Shown here: one piece after another, positions 10,077 through 17,894 of the stretch
Layout: every line of letters begins with the position of its first letter
Position numbering within the stretch: the stretch's first letter is position 1
Source: Paracoccus subflavus
GTDB taxonomy: Bacteria > Pseudomonadota > Alphaproteobacteria > Rhodobacterales > Rhodobacteraceae
Assembly (NCBI RefSeq): GCF_004310345.1
Contig: NZ_SISK01000001.1
Span: forward strand, 372,001 to 436,000
Length of the DNA: 64,000 bases
Reading direction: 5' to 3'
Program-made: the position numbers and the translations under genes
Notes under the pieces: generated by a model
Database searches by the model: none
Told to the model about the DNA's origin: nothing
The model's input: the letters and a program-made list of their open reading frames with translations, nothing else

Positions 10077-11351
10077 TCAATGGGGCGGCTGCAGCTCCGC
10101 CAGATCCGCACCACCCGCCTGCCGGAACCAGCGGATCACCTGCGCGCGTTCCTCCGGCTCCATAAAGGTGACGTTGGCGGGGGGCATGGCGTTGGTCAGG
10201 CCGGACTGGATGTAAATCTCGCGCGCGTATTTTGCGATATCGGCGGGGGTTTCCAGAAACACGCCCTTGGGCGCGTGGTAAATTCCCTCATATCCCGGCT
10301 CGCGGGCATGACACATCGAACAACGGCCCATCACGATGTCGCTGACCTGCCCGAACCCCTCGGCCTCGGCAAAGCGGGTCTCGACCGGGGTCAGGGGCCG
10401 GGCCTCGGCTTGGTCCAACCTGTCCTGGTTCAGGCCGGCCGAGGACAGCCACATCACCATGATGAACAGGACCACCGTGACGGCCCAGGTCCACCAAAGC
10501 ATTCCCTTGCGGGCGTGCATGGTGTTGAAGAAATGCCGGATGGTCACGCCCATCAGAAAGATCAGCGCCGCGATCAGCCAGTTGTACTGGCTGGCGAAGG
10601 CCAGCGGATAGTGGTTGGACAGCATCAGGAAGATGACCGGCAGCGTCAGATAGTTGTTATGCGTAGACCGCAGCTTGGCGATCTTGCCGAATTTCGGATC
10701 GGGCGCGCGCCCGGCTTTCAGATCCGCCACCACGATCCGCTGGTTCGGCATGATGATGAAGAACACATTAGCCGTCATGATCGTGGCGGTGAAGGCACCC
10801 AGATGCAGCAGCGCGGCCCGGCCAGTGAAGACCTGCGTATAGCCCCAGCCCATGGCCACCAGCGCCACGAACAGCAGCAGCATCAGCACAGTCGGGGTTT
10901 CCCCCAGCGGCGACTTGCACAGCGTGTCGTAGATCAGCCATCCCAGCGCCAGCGACCCGGCCGAGATCAGGATCGCCTGCCAGGTCGCCAGATCGGCCTT
11001 GGCGGTGTCGATCAGATACAGGTTCGCGCCCGCCCAGTAGACGACCATCAGAAGCGCGGCGCCCGACAGCCAGGTCGCATAGCTTTCCCATTTGAACCAA
11101 GTCAGATGCTCGGGCATCCTGTCCGGGGCGACCAGGTACTTGTTGATGTGATAGAAGCCGCCGCCATGGACCTGCCACTCCTCGCCATGCGCGCCCTTGG
11201 GCAGGCCAGGCGCCTTGGTCAGCCCCAGGTCCAGCGCCACGAAATAGAACGAGCTGCCGATCCAGGCTATGGCGGTGATGACATGGGTCCAGCGGACGGC
11301 AAAGGCCAGCCATTCCCACAAAACGATCTGGTCGGGGACAAGGTGCAGCAT
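10077..11351 (-). CDS. puuD: Membrane urate hydroxylase PuuD with C-terminal cytochrome c domain
   Basis: It oxidises urate to 5-hydroxyisourate and is unrelated to soluble uricase. The 424-residue protein starts with about eight membrane helices (ITAIAWIGSSFYFVALDLGL near residues 25-45) carrying the urate hydroxylase domain. It ends in a haem c domain with CSMCH near residues 344-348 and a probable Met ligand in NAMPPAN. Electrons would therefore leave to the respiratory chain, not to O2 with H2O2 formation. It lies 5 nt after uraH, whose product acts on 5-hydroxyisourate, with a GGGGAAG ribosome-binding site inside the uraH end. Confidence 0.93.
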   Translation of the reverse strand: MLHLVPDQIVLWEWLAFAVRWTHVITAIAWIGSSFYFVALDLGLTKAPGLPKGAHGEEWQVHGGGFYHINKYLVAPDRMPEHLTWFKWESYATWLSGAALLMVVYWAGANLYLIDTAKADLATWQAILISAGSLALGWLIYDTLCKSPLGETPTVLMLLLFVALVAMGWGYTQVFTGRAALLHLGAFTATIMTANVFFIIMPNQRIVVADLKAGRAPDPKFGKIAKLRSTHNNYLTLPVIFLMLSNHYPLAFASQYNWLIAALIFLMGVTIRHFFNTMHARKGMLWWTWAVTVVLFIMVMWLSSAGLNQDRLDQAEARPLTPVETRFAEAEGFGQVSDIVMGRCSMCHAREPGYEGIYHAPKGVFLETPADIAKYAREIYIQSGLTNAMPPANVTFMEPEERAQVIRWFRQAGGADLAELQPPH

Positions 11352-11356
11352 GGTAT

Positions 11357-11710
11357 TCAGCTTCCCCGATAGGTCGAATAGCCAAAGGGCGATACCAGCA
11401 GCGGGACGTGATAATGGTCGTCCTGCGACATGCCGAAACGGATCGGGATCACGTCCAGGAACCGCGGGCTTTCGGCATCCACCCCCGTGGCGTCCATCCA
11501 GGCGCCCGCGTGGAATTCCAGTTCATAGGTGCCGGTCGCGAAATCCGCCGCCGGCAGGATCTGGCGGTCGGTGCGGCCGTCATGGTTGGTGCGCAGCCGG
11601 GCAAGCTCGGTCCGCCGGGGGCCGTCCAGGCGGAACAGCACGATCTCCATTCCCTCGGCCGGACGGCCGCGCGCGGTGTCCAGCACATGCGTCGTCAGGT
11701 ATCCTGGCAT
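11357..11710 (-). CDS. uraH: 5-hydroxyisourate hydrolase
   Basis: It hydrolyses 5-hydroxyisourate to OHCU, the step after urate oxidation. It has 117 residues, the normal length for this transthyretin-like family. The N-terminal motif LTTHVLDTARGRPAEGM and the C-terminal YRGS tetrapeptide, which separates true hydrolases from transthyretin, are both present. Two ATGs lie in tandem (11713 and 11710); 11710 has the better spacing to AAAGGG. It precedes puuD. No OHCU decarboxylase or allantoinase gene lies in the window. Confidence 0.95.
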   Translation of the reverse strand: MPGYLTTHVLDTARGRPAEGMEIVLFRLDGPRRTELARLRTNHDGRTDRQILPAADFATGTYELEFHAGAWMDATGVDAESPRFLDVIPIRFGMSQDDHYHVPLLVSPFGYSTYRGS

Positions 11711-11848
11711 CATCACCCTTTCCCTATTCTTGCAGAAACATGAATAACCGATCCCGGCATCCGGCGGCGAGTGGGGCCGAAAGCAAGGCAGTCTATAAGT
11801 CTGGTATAAAATCCCCCGGCGGGTTGCCCGGCACCGGCAATGCCAGAC

Positions 11849-11870
11849 GCGGCGGGCTTTCACCCGCCGC
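11849..11870 (-). terminator. GC-rich hairpin downstream of the NCS2 permease, possible attenuator or weak terminator
   Basis: A perfect 8-bp stem (GCGGCGGG / CCCGCCGC) with a 6-nt loop lies 28-49 nt after the permease stop. There is no T-run on the minus strand, so it may be an RNA-stabilising or partial terminator. It leaves open whether uraH-puuD are read through from the upstream operon. Confidence 0.4.
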
Positions 11871-11897
11871 GCCGATGGTGCGGAACAACCGGAGGCC

Positions 11898-13376
11898 TCA
11901 GTGGTCGGCGACGCTGCCGGCGGCCCGGATGTCGTCCTCGTTGGCGCGGGCGGCACCGTTGTAGAACCAGTTCAGAGCCACCGCTGAGATCGCCGCCAAG
12001 AGGATGCCGGAATGGATCAGCGGATGGATCGCGTGCGGCATCCACTGGTTGAAGTTCGGCGCCACCAGCGGGATCATCCCCATGCCGATGGAGATGGCCA
12101 CGATGAACAGATTGTGGCGGTTGGTCGCGAAATCCACGCGCGCCAGGATGCGCACACCGGTCGACGCCACCATGCCGAACATCACCAACCCCGCGCCGCC
12201 CAGAACGGTGGTCGGCAGACTTTCGACCAAGGCGCCCATCTTGGGGATCAGGCCCAGCACGATCATGATCGCGCCCCCCGCCACGCAGACGAACCGCGAC
12301 CGGATGCCGGTGACGCCCACCAGACCGACGTTCTGGCTGAAGGACGTATAGGGGAAGGTGTTGAAGATGCCGCCGATGGCCGTGCCCAGCCCGTCCGCGC
12401 GCAGGCCGGCGGCCAGCGATTTCTGGTCCATCGGCTTCTTGCAGATGTCGGACAGCGCCAGGAACATGCCGGTGGATTCGATCATCGTGACCAGCATGAC
12501 CAGCACCATGGTGGCGATCATGACCGGATCAAAGGCCGGCATTCCGAAATGGAACGGCTTTATGACTGCGAACCAGTCGGCGGCACCGACCTTGTCGAAA
12601 TTCATCATCCCCAGCATGGCCGCGACGACCCCGCCCACGACGATGCCCAGCAGCACCGCGATATTGGCCATGAAGCCCCTGGCATAGCGGGAAACCAGCA
12701 GGATCGTGCCCAGCACCAGCAGCGCGATCATGATGTTGCGTCCGGATGCGTAAGCGGGGTTCTGCACCGTCGGCGCTAGGGTCACGCTGGCCGGGACATT
12801 GCCTGCGGCACGCGCGGTTTCCAGCCACGCCACCGCTTCCGGGTCCACGATCCTGGGCGCGGTCGGCCCGACCTGAAGACCGAAGATCCAGTTGATCCCG
12901 ATGGGCATCAGGCTGATGCCGATGGTCAGGATCAGCGTGCCGGTCACGACCGGCGGAAAGAACCGCAGCATCCGGCTGATGAAGGGCGCGATGGCGATGC
13001 CGATCACCCCTGCCGCGATGATCGCCCCGAACAGGGCGCGCGCGCCGTCATGGCCGGGCAGCGATGTGGCAACCGCCACCATCGGCCCGACCGAGGCAAA
13101 GGTCACGCCCATCATCACCGGCAGCTTGATGCCGAAATACTGGGTCGCACCCAGGCTCTGGATCATCGACACGATGCCGCAGACGAACAGGTCGGCGGAA
13201 ATCAGGAACGCCACCTCCTCGGGCGGCAGTTGCAGCGCGCGACCCACGATCAAGGGCACCGCGATGGCGCCCGCATACATGACCAGCACATGCTGGAACC
13301 CAAGCGTGAAAAGCCTGGGGGCGGGAAGGATTTCATCGACCGGATGAACCCCTTCCCCATAGGTTGCTTCAGACAT
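11898..13376 (-). CDS. NCS2 (nucleobase-ascorbate transporter) family permease, probable urate/xanthine uptake
   Basis: This 492-residue inner-membrane carrier has about 14 predicted membrane segments. The NAT signature QNVGLVGVTG lies near residues 345-354 and the substrate-site helix carries MLVTMIESTGMFLAL near 290-305. The nearest recognisable types are the UacT/YgfU/PbuX purine permeases; position next to uraH-puuD favours urate or xanthine. It starts 35 nt after bhcD on the same strand with a GGGGAGG ribosome-binding site, so it could be the fifth gene of the bhc operon. Substrate is inferred from context, not shown. Confidence 0.85.
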   Translation of the reverse strand: MSEATYGEGVHPVDEILPAPRLFTLGFQHVLVMYAGAIAVPLIVGRALQLPPEEVAFLISADLFVCGIVSMIQSLGATQYFGIKLPVMMGVTFASVGPMVAVATSLPGHDGARALFGAIIAAGVIGIAIAPFISRMLRFFPPVVTGTLILTIGISLMPIGINWIFGLQVGPTAPRIVDPEAVAWLETARAAGNVPASVTLAPTVQNPAYASGRNIMIALLVLGTILLVSRYARGFMANIAVLLGIVVGGVVAAMLGMMNFDKVGAADWFAVIKPFHFGMPAFDPVMIATMVLVMLVTMIESTGMFLALSDICKKPMDQKSLAAGLRADGLGTAIGGIFNTFPYTSFSQNVGLVGVTGIRSRFVCVAGGAIMIVLGLIPKMGALVESLPTTVLGGAGLVMFGMVASTGVRILARVDFATNRHNLFIVAISIGMGMIPLVAPNFNQWMPHAIHPLIHSGILLAAISAVALNWFYNGAARANEDDIRAAGSVADH

Positions 13377-13411
13377 GGCGGACCTCCCCTTCCACGGATG
13401 CCTTGCTTCGT

Positions 13412-14374
13412 TCAGATCTCGATCTGGATCGCCTTCCCCTGCTGCTTTGCCAGTTTGACGACGGCGGATGCGACGGCCAGATCCTGCAAGCCCACGCCCG
13501 TCCCGTCGAAGATCGTGACCTCTGCATCGCCGCGCCCCGGATGGTTGCCAAGAATGACATGGCCTAGCGCGGTGATGTCGTTCGCGGATACGGTTTTCTG
13601 CGCCGCGACATGCTGGAATTCGCCGATGCTGACCGATTGGGCAACCTCGTCGGTAAACAGGCGCGCGCGGGCGACCAGCGCCGGGTCCAGTTCCTGTTTG
13701 CCCCTGGTGTCGGTGCCCATCGCCGCGATATGGGTCGGGCCCGTGACATGCTCGTCCAGCAGCAAGGGTTCAAAGGCCGAGGTGATGCTGATGATGACAT
13801 CCGCCTCGGTCCCCAGTTGCGGCAGGTCCACCGCCTCGAACGGCAGGCCCAGTTCGGCGGCGGTGTCGGCCAGGCGGGACAGCATCTCGGGATTCGGGTT
13901 CCAGCCGATGACCTTTTCGAACTGTCCGAACCGCACGGCGGCGCGCATCTGGAACGCCGACTGGTGGCCGGCCCCGATCATGCCTAGCACCCTGGCGCCT
14001 TGCGGGGCCAGATACTTGCTGCTGACGGCGCTGGCCGCAGCCGTGCGCAGGGCGGTCAACAGGTTGCCTCCAACCGCTGCCGACACGCGGCCGGTATCGG
14101 GGTCGAACAGGAACACGGTGGACTGGTGGTTGATCAGCCCGCGTTTCTGGTTGTTGGGCCAATAGCCCCCGGCCTTCAGGCCAAGCGTCATCCCCGCGCC
14201 GTCGAAGCCCCCCTTGAAGCCATAAAGCGCGTCCTCGTGGCCGATCGCCTCGCGCACCACGGGGAAGTTTCGGGCATCCCCGCGCGCCATGGCGGCAAAG
14301 ACCGCCTCGACCGCCTCGAACGCGGCCTCGGGGGTCATCAGACCGGCGATCTCACTCTCGGGAACGACCCACAT
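13412..14374 (-). CDS. bhcD: Iminosuccinate reductase (beta-hydroxyaspartate cycle)
   Basis: It is an ornithine cyclodeaminase/mu-crystallin family protein of 320 residues. In the BHA cycle it reduces iminosuccinate to L-aspartate with NADH, regenerating the amino donor for BhcA. A Rossmann fold is visible (VLGMIGAGHQS near residues 125-135). Alone it could be any member of this broad family; assignment rests on its place as last gene of a bhcABCD run. The ATG shares its A with the bhcC stop (TGATG). An earlier in-frame start at 14407 would lie inside bhcC and is unlikely. Confidence 0.88.
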   Translation of the reverse strand: MWVVPESEIAGLMTPEAAFEAVEAVFAAMARGDARNFPVVREAIGHEDALYGFKGGFDGAGMTLGLKAGGYWPNNQKRGLINHQSTVFLFDPDTGRVSAAVGGNLLTALRTAAASAVSSKYLAPQGARVLGMIGAGHQSAFQMRAAVRFGQFEKVIGWNPNPEMLSRLADTAAELGLPFEAVDLPQLGTEADVIISITSAFEPLLLDEHVTGPTHIAAMGTDTRGKQELDPALVARARLFTDEVAQSVSIGEFQHVAAQKTVSANDITALGHVILGNHPGRGDAEVTIFDGTGVGLQDLAVASAVVKLAKQQGKAIQIEI

Positions 14375-15552
14375 CAGTAGGCCTTCCCGCGTGCCGACAC
14401 CGGCCACAGGGTTTCGACCTTGCCGTTCCTGACGCCCACATACCAGTCATGGACGTTGCAGGTCGGATCGCAGTGGCCGGGCACCAGCCGCAGCTTGTCA
14501 TTGACCTTCAGCACGCCGTTCGGATCGTCCACAACCCCGTGTTCGTCGCTGCACTTGACGTATTTGACGTCGTCGCGACCATAGATGACGGGCAGGCCGC
14601 TATCGACCGACTGGGCCTTGAGGCCCGCGTCCACGATGGCCTTGTCGGGCTTGGCGTGGGACATGACGCTGGTCAGGATGAACAGGGCATTTTCCCATTC
14701 CCCCTGATCGATGCGCTTGCCGTCCTTGTCATGGATACGGCCATAGTCGGCATCCATGAAGGCATAGCTGCCGCACTGCAATTCGTTGTAAACGCCCGAG
14801 TTGCTTTCGAAATAATAGCTGCCGGTGCCGCCGCCCGATACCAGTTCCGGCTCCAGCCCGGCGGCCTTCAGACCCTCGACCGCATCCTTGACCTGGGCGA
14901 TGGCCGCGTCCAGCCTGGCCTTGCGTTCCTCAAAGCTGTCGATGTGCTGCATCGCGCCCTGATAGGCTTGGATCCCGGTGAATTTCAGCCCCGGCGCCGC
15001 GTCGATGGCCGTGGCGATCTCGACTACCGCATCGGTGGTCTTGACGCCGCAGCGGCCCGCGCCGCAGTCGATCTCGACAAAGCATTCGATGGTGGTGCCG
15101 TGCTTTTGCGCCGCAGCCGACAGGTCCGCCACATTGGCCAGATCATCGACGCACACGATGATCCGGCTGCCCAGCTTGGGCAGGCGGGCCAGACGGTCGA
15201 TCTTCAACGGATCGCGCACCTGATTGCTGACCAGCACATCCCTGATGCCGCCGCGCACGAACACCTCGGCCTCGCTGACCTTCTGGCAGCAGACGCCGAC
15301 CGCACCGCCGAGGCTTTCCTGCAATTTCAGCACGTCCACGGATTTGTGCATCTTGCCGTGGGCGCGGTGGCGCATCCCGTGCGCCTTGGCGTAATCACCC
15401 ATCTTCCTGATATTGCGCTCCAGGGCGTCCAGATCCAGGATCAGGCAGGGTGTCTGGATGTCCTTTTCATCCATGCCCGGCAGCGCGGGCACGTCGAAGC
15501 CGACTTCCAGATTGTCGAAGTTCACGCCATTCGACTTGATGGGTGCGTTCAT
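14374..15552 (-). CDS. bhcC: Beta-hydroxyaspartate aldolase (D-threonine aldolase-like)
   Basis: It condenses glyoxylate and glycine to (2R,3S)-beta-hydroxyaspartate, the carbon-joining step of the cycle. The 392-residue PLP enzyme belongs to the DSD1/D-threonine aldolase family: a TIM-barrel N-domain (TPCLILDLDALERNI near residues 35-49) and a C-terminal domain with the metal-binding GHCDPTCNVHDWYVG near 360-374. It overlaps bhcB upstream (ATGA) and bhcD downstream (TGATG). The family also contains D-serine and D-threonine enzymes, but the operon identifies it. Confidence 0.9.
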   Translation of the reverse strand: MNAPIKSNGVNFDNLEVGFDVPALPGMDEKDIQTPCLILDLDALERNIRKMGDYAKAHGMRHRAHGKMHKSVDVLKLQESLGGAVGVCCQKVSEAEVFVRGGIRDVLVSNQVRDPLKIDRLARLPKLGSRIIVCVDDLANVADLSAAAQKHGTTIECFVEIDCGAGRCGVKTTDAVVEIATAIDAAPGLKFTGIQAYQGAMQHIDSFEERKARLDAAIAQVKDAVEGLKAAGLEPELVSGGGTGSYYFESNSGVYNELQCGSYAFMDADYGRIHDKDGKRIDQGEWENALFILTSVMSHAKPDKAIVDAGLKAQSVDSGLPVIYGRDDVKYVKCSDEHGVVDDPNGVLKVNDKLRLVPGHCDPTCNVHDWYVGVRNGKVETLWPVSARGKAY

Positions 15553-16523
15553 GATTGCGCTCCTTGGATCCAGGGCAGCCTGTCAAGATCGACATTGCCG
15601 CCGGTGATGATGATGCCGACGCGCTTGCCGGCGAAGGCGTCGCGGTTCTTCAGGACGGTGGCCAGCGGCACCGCGCTGCTGGGTTCCATCACCACGCGCA
15701 GGTGCTTCCAGATCAGCTTCATCGCGTCGATGATCTCGGCGTCGGAGGCCGTGTAGATTTCGGACACGTGGTTGCTGACGAAATGCCAGGTCAGATCCTT
15801 CAGCGGAACCAGCAACCCATCGGCGATGGTCTTGGGCGCGTCGTCGGCGATGATGTGGCCGGCCTTGAAGCTGCGATAGGCGTCGTCGGCTTGCTCGGGC
15901 TCGGCCGCGATGACCTTGGTTTCCGGCGCCAGCGTCGCCAGCGTCAGGCAGGTGCCGGAAATCATGCCGCCGCCGCCGATCGGGGCCACGACCATGTCCA
16001 GCCCGTCGGTCTGTTCCATGAATTCGCGCGAACAGGTGCCCTGCCCCGCGATCACCCGCGGATCGTTGTAGGGATGGACGAAATCGCCGCCCGTCGCCGC
16101 CTGCACCTGGGCGAATGTTTCCTCGCGCGAACTGGTCGAGGGCTCGCATTCCGTGATCACCCCGCCATAGCGGCGCACGGTATCCTTTTTGGCCTGCGGC
16201 GCGGTGCGCGGCATGACCACGTTGCAGGGGATGCCCCGCCGCATCGCGGCATAGGACAGACAGGACGCATGGTTGCCCGACGAATGGGTCGCCACCCCCT
16301 TGGCGGCCTGCGCGTCGTCCAGCCCGAAGACCGCGTTGGCAGCGCCGCGGACCTTGAAGGCCCCCGGCTCCTGGAAGTTCTCGCACTTGAAGAACAGTCG
16401 TGCCCCGGTCAGCTCGTTCAGATAGTCCGAGATGCGGACCGGGGTGCGGCGGATATGGGGCTGGATGCGGTCGTGCGCCTCCAGCATGTCCTGATAGGTC
16501 GGGATGTACATGGCGTCCCTCAT
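15549..16523 (-). CDS. bhcB: Beta-hydroxyaspartate dehydratase
   Basis: It dehydrates beta-hydroxyaspartate to iminosuccinate in the BHA cycle. It is a fold-type II PLP enzyme of the serine/threonine dehydratase family, 324 residues. The PLP lysine lies in GAFKVRGA near residues 55-62, SSGNHA follows, and the phosphate-binding loop is GGGGMISG. The ATG at 16523 overlaps the bhcA stop (TGATG); a second ATG four codons in (16511, MYIPTYQ) gives 320 residues and is an equally good start by homology. The 3' end overlaps bhcC by 4 nt. Confidence 0.92.
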   Translation of the reverse strand: MRDAMYIPTYQDMLEAHDRIQPHIRRTPVRISDYLNELTGARLFFKCENFQEPGAFKVRGAANAVFGLDDAQAAKGVATHSSGNHASCLSYAAMRRGIPCNVVMPRTAPQAKKDTVRRYGGVITECEPSTSSREETFAQVQAATGGDFVHPYNDPRVIAGQGTCSREFMEQTDGLDMVVAPIGGGGMISGTCLTLATLAPETKVIAAEPEQADDAYRSFKAGHIIADDAPKTIADGLLVPLKDLTWHFVSNHVSEIYTASDAEIIDAMKLIWKHLRVVMEPSSAVPLATVLKNRDAFAGKRVGIIITGGNVDLDRLPWIQGAQS

Positions 16524-17710
16524 CACGCAGCCTTTTGCATGGCGGTGGCGCTGCGGCGGTAATGGTCCTGCGCGGCGGCGACGCCGCTGCCCAGCGTCAC
16601 CGGCAGGCCCAGGTCGGCCATGACCATTTCCGCCGTGGCGATGCCCGACAGCGCCATCACGTCGGTCAGGCTGCCCAGGTGGCCGATGCGGAACACCTTG
16701 CCCGCGACATCGCCCAGGCCCGTGCCGAAGGCCACACCATAGGCGTTCAGCGCGTGGCTGACGATCGTGTTGGCGTCGAACCCTTCGGGCACGCGGATCG
16801 CGCTGACGCTGTCGGAATACAGGTCCGGCCGCTTGGCGCAAAGCTGCATCCCCCAGGCCGCGACGGCGCGGCGGACGCCTTCGGCGATGCGGTGGTGGCG
16901 GGCAAAGACATTCTCCAGCCCCTCGTCAAGCAGCATCTGGCAGGCGACGTTCAGCCCGTTCAGCAGCCCGACCGGCGGGGTATAGGGATAGCCGTTGGCG
17001 GCATAGCCGCGCGCCTGGTCACGGATATCGAAAAAGGTGCGCGGCAGCCCGGCCGTTTCCACCGCCGCCATGGCCTTGGGCGAAAAGCCGAGGATGGCAA
17101 GGCCGGGGGGCAGCATGAAGCCCTTCTGGCTGCCGGTCACGGCGATATCGACGCCCCAGTCGTCCATGCGGAAATCATAGCAGGCAATCGACGACACCCC
17201 GTCCACGAACAGCAGCGCCGGATGACCGGCATTGTCCAGCGCGCGGCGGACGGCGGCGATGTCGCTGCGCACGCCGGTGGCGGTTTCGTTGTGCGTGGCC
17301 AGGACGACCTTGATCTCGTGCGCCTTGTCGGCGGTCAGGATCTCCTCGAGCCGGTCGGCGGGAACCCCCTCGCCCCATTCCTGATCGACGACCTGCACGT
17401 CCAGCCCGTGGCGCTGGCACATGTCGATCCAGCGGTGGCTGAACATGCCGTTGCGGGTCGCCAGAACCTTGTCGCCGGGCGAGAGCGTATTGGTGATCGC
17501 CGTTTCCCAGCCGCCCGTCCCGGTCGAGGGAAACACGAAGACCTGCCCCTGCGTGGTCTTCAGCACCTGTTTCACCCCGTCCAGCGCCGGATGCAGGATC
17601 TTTCCGAAAACCGGACTGCGATGATCGATCGTGGGCATGTCCACGGCCTTGCGCAGCACCTCGGGGATATTGGTGGGTCCGGGAATGAACACGGGATTCT
17701 GGCTGGTCAT
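16523..17710 (-). CDS. bhcA: L-aspartate-glyoxylate aminotransferase
   Basis: It transaminates glyoxylate with aspartate to give glycine and oxaloacetate, the entry and exit step of the BHA cycle. The 395-residue product is a class V (fold-type I) aminotransferase; the PLP lysine is in TGSQKGFM near residues 195-202 and the N-terminus has FIPGPTNIPE typical of alanine/serine-glyoxylate aminotransferases. The start at 17710 has a strong AGGAGGAA ribosome-binding site 6-7 nt upstream. It is first in bhcABCD, with a promoter and an IclR box upstream. Confidence 0.93.
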   Translation of the reverse strand: MTSQNPVFIPGPTNIPEVLRKAVDMPTIDHRSPVFGKILHPALDGVKQVLKTTQGQVFVFPSTGTGGWETAITNTLSPGDKVLATRNGMFSHRWIDMCQRHGLDVQVVDQEWGEGVPADRLEEILTADKAHEIKVVLATHNETATGVRSDIAAVRRALDNAGHPALLFVDGVSSIACYDFRMDDWGVDIAVTGSQKGFMLPPGLAILGFSPKAMAAVETAGLPRTFFDIRDQARGYAANGYPYTPPVGLLNGLNVACQMLLDEGLENVFARHHRIAEGVRRAVAAWGMQLCAKRPDLYSDSVSAIRVPEGFDANTIVSHALNAYGVAFGTGLGDVAGKVFRIGHLGSLTDVMALSGIATAEMVMADLGLPVTLGSGVAAAQDHYRRSATAMQKAA

Positions 17711-17734
17711 GGCGGTTCCTCCTCTGATACGCGC

Positions 17735-17763
17735 AGCATAGCGGTTGCGACCAGATGTCACAA
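17735..17763 (-). promoter_or_regulatory. Candidate bhcA promoter
   Basis: On the minus strand TTGTGA and TATGCT are spaced by 17 nt; the transcript would begin about 18 nt before the bhcA ATG. The IclR box at 17770-17784 sits 6 nt upstream of the -35 hexamer. Confidence 0.55.
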
Positions 17764-17769
17764 TTTTTC

Positions 17770-17784
17770 TGGAAAAGATTTCCA
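17770..17784. promoter_or_regulatory. IclR-type operator, probable BhcR site
   Basis: TGGAAAAGATTTCCA is a perfect 6-bp inverted repeat around 3 nt. Read on the minus strand it is TGGAAATCTTTTCCA, differing at one defined position from the Escherichia coli IclR box TGGAAATNATTTCCA. It lies just upstream of the bhcA -35 box, a position suited to activation, and 111 nt before bhcR. Confidence 0.65.
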
Positions 17785-17864
17785 TTTTGACGCTAAAAGC
17801 AGAATCGACCAACGTGGCCATGGACTTGGTATTTTTCAGGCCGCGCTTGCGATTTTCGCGGTTT

Positions 17865-17879
17865 TGAAAATGTATTCTT
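17865..17879. promoter_or_regulatory. Weak second IclR-like site near the bhcR start
   Basis: TGAAAATGTATTCTT keeps roughly nine of the fourteen fixed positions of the IclR box. It lies 15 nt upstream of the bhcR ATG, where binding could repress bhcR itself. This is a low-confidence pattern match. Confidence 0.25.
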
Positions 17880-17894
17880 TAGAAAAGGGCAAAA

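Noticed and set aside
11711-11897. Separate promoter for uraH-puuD
   Set aside because: TATA-like hexamers are present but no acceptable -35 at 16-18 nt spacing was found.
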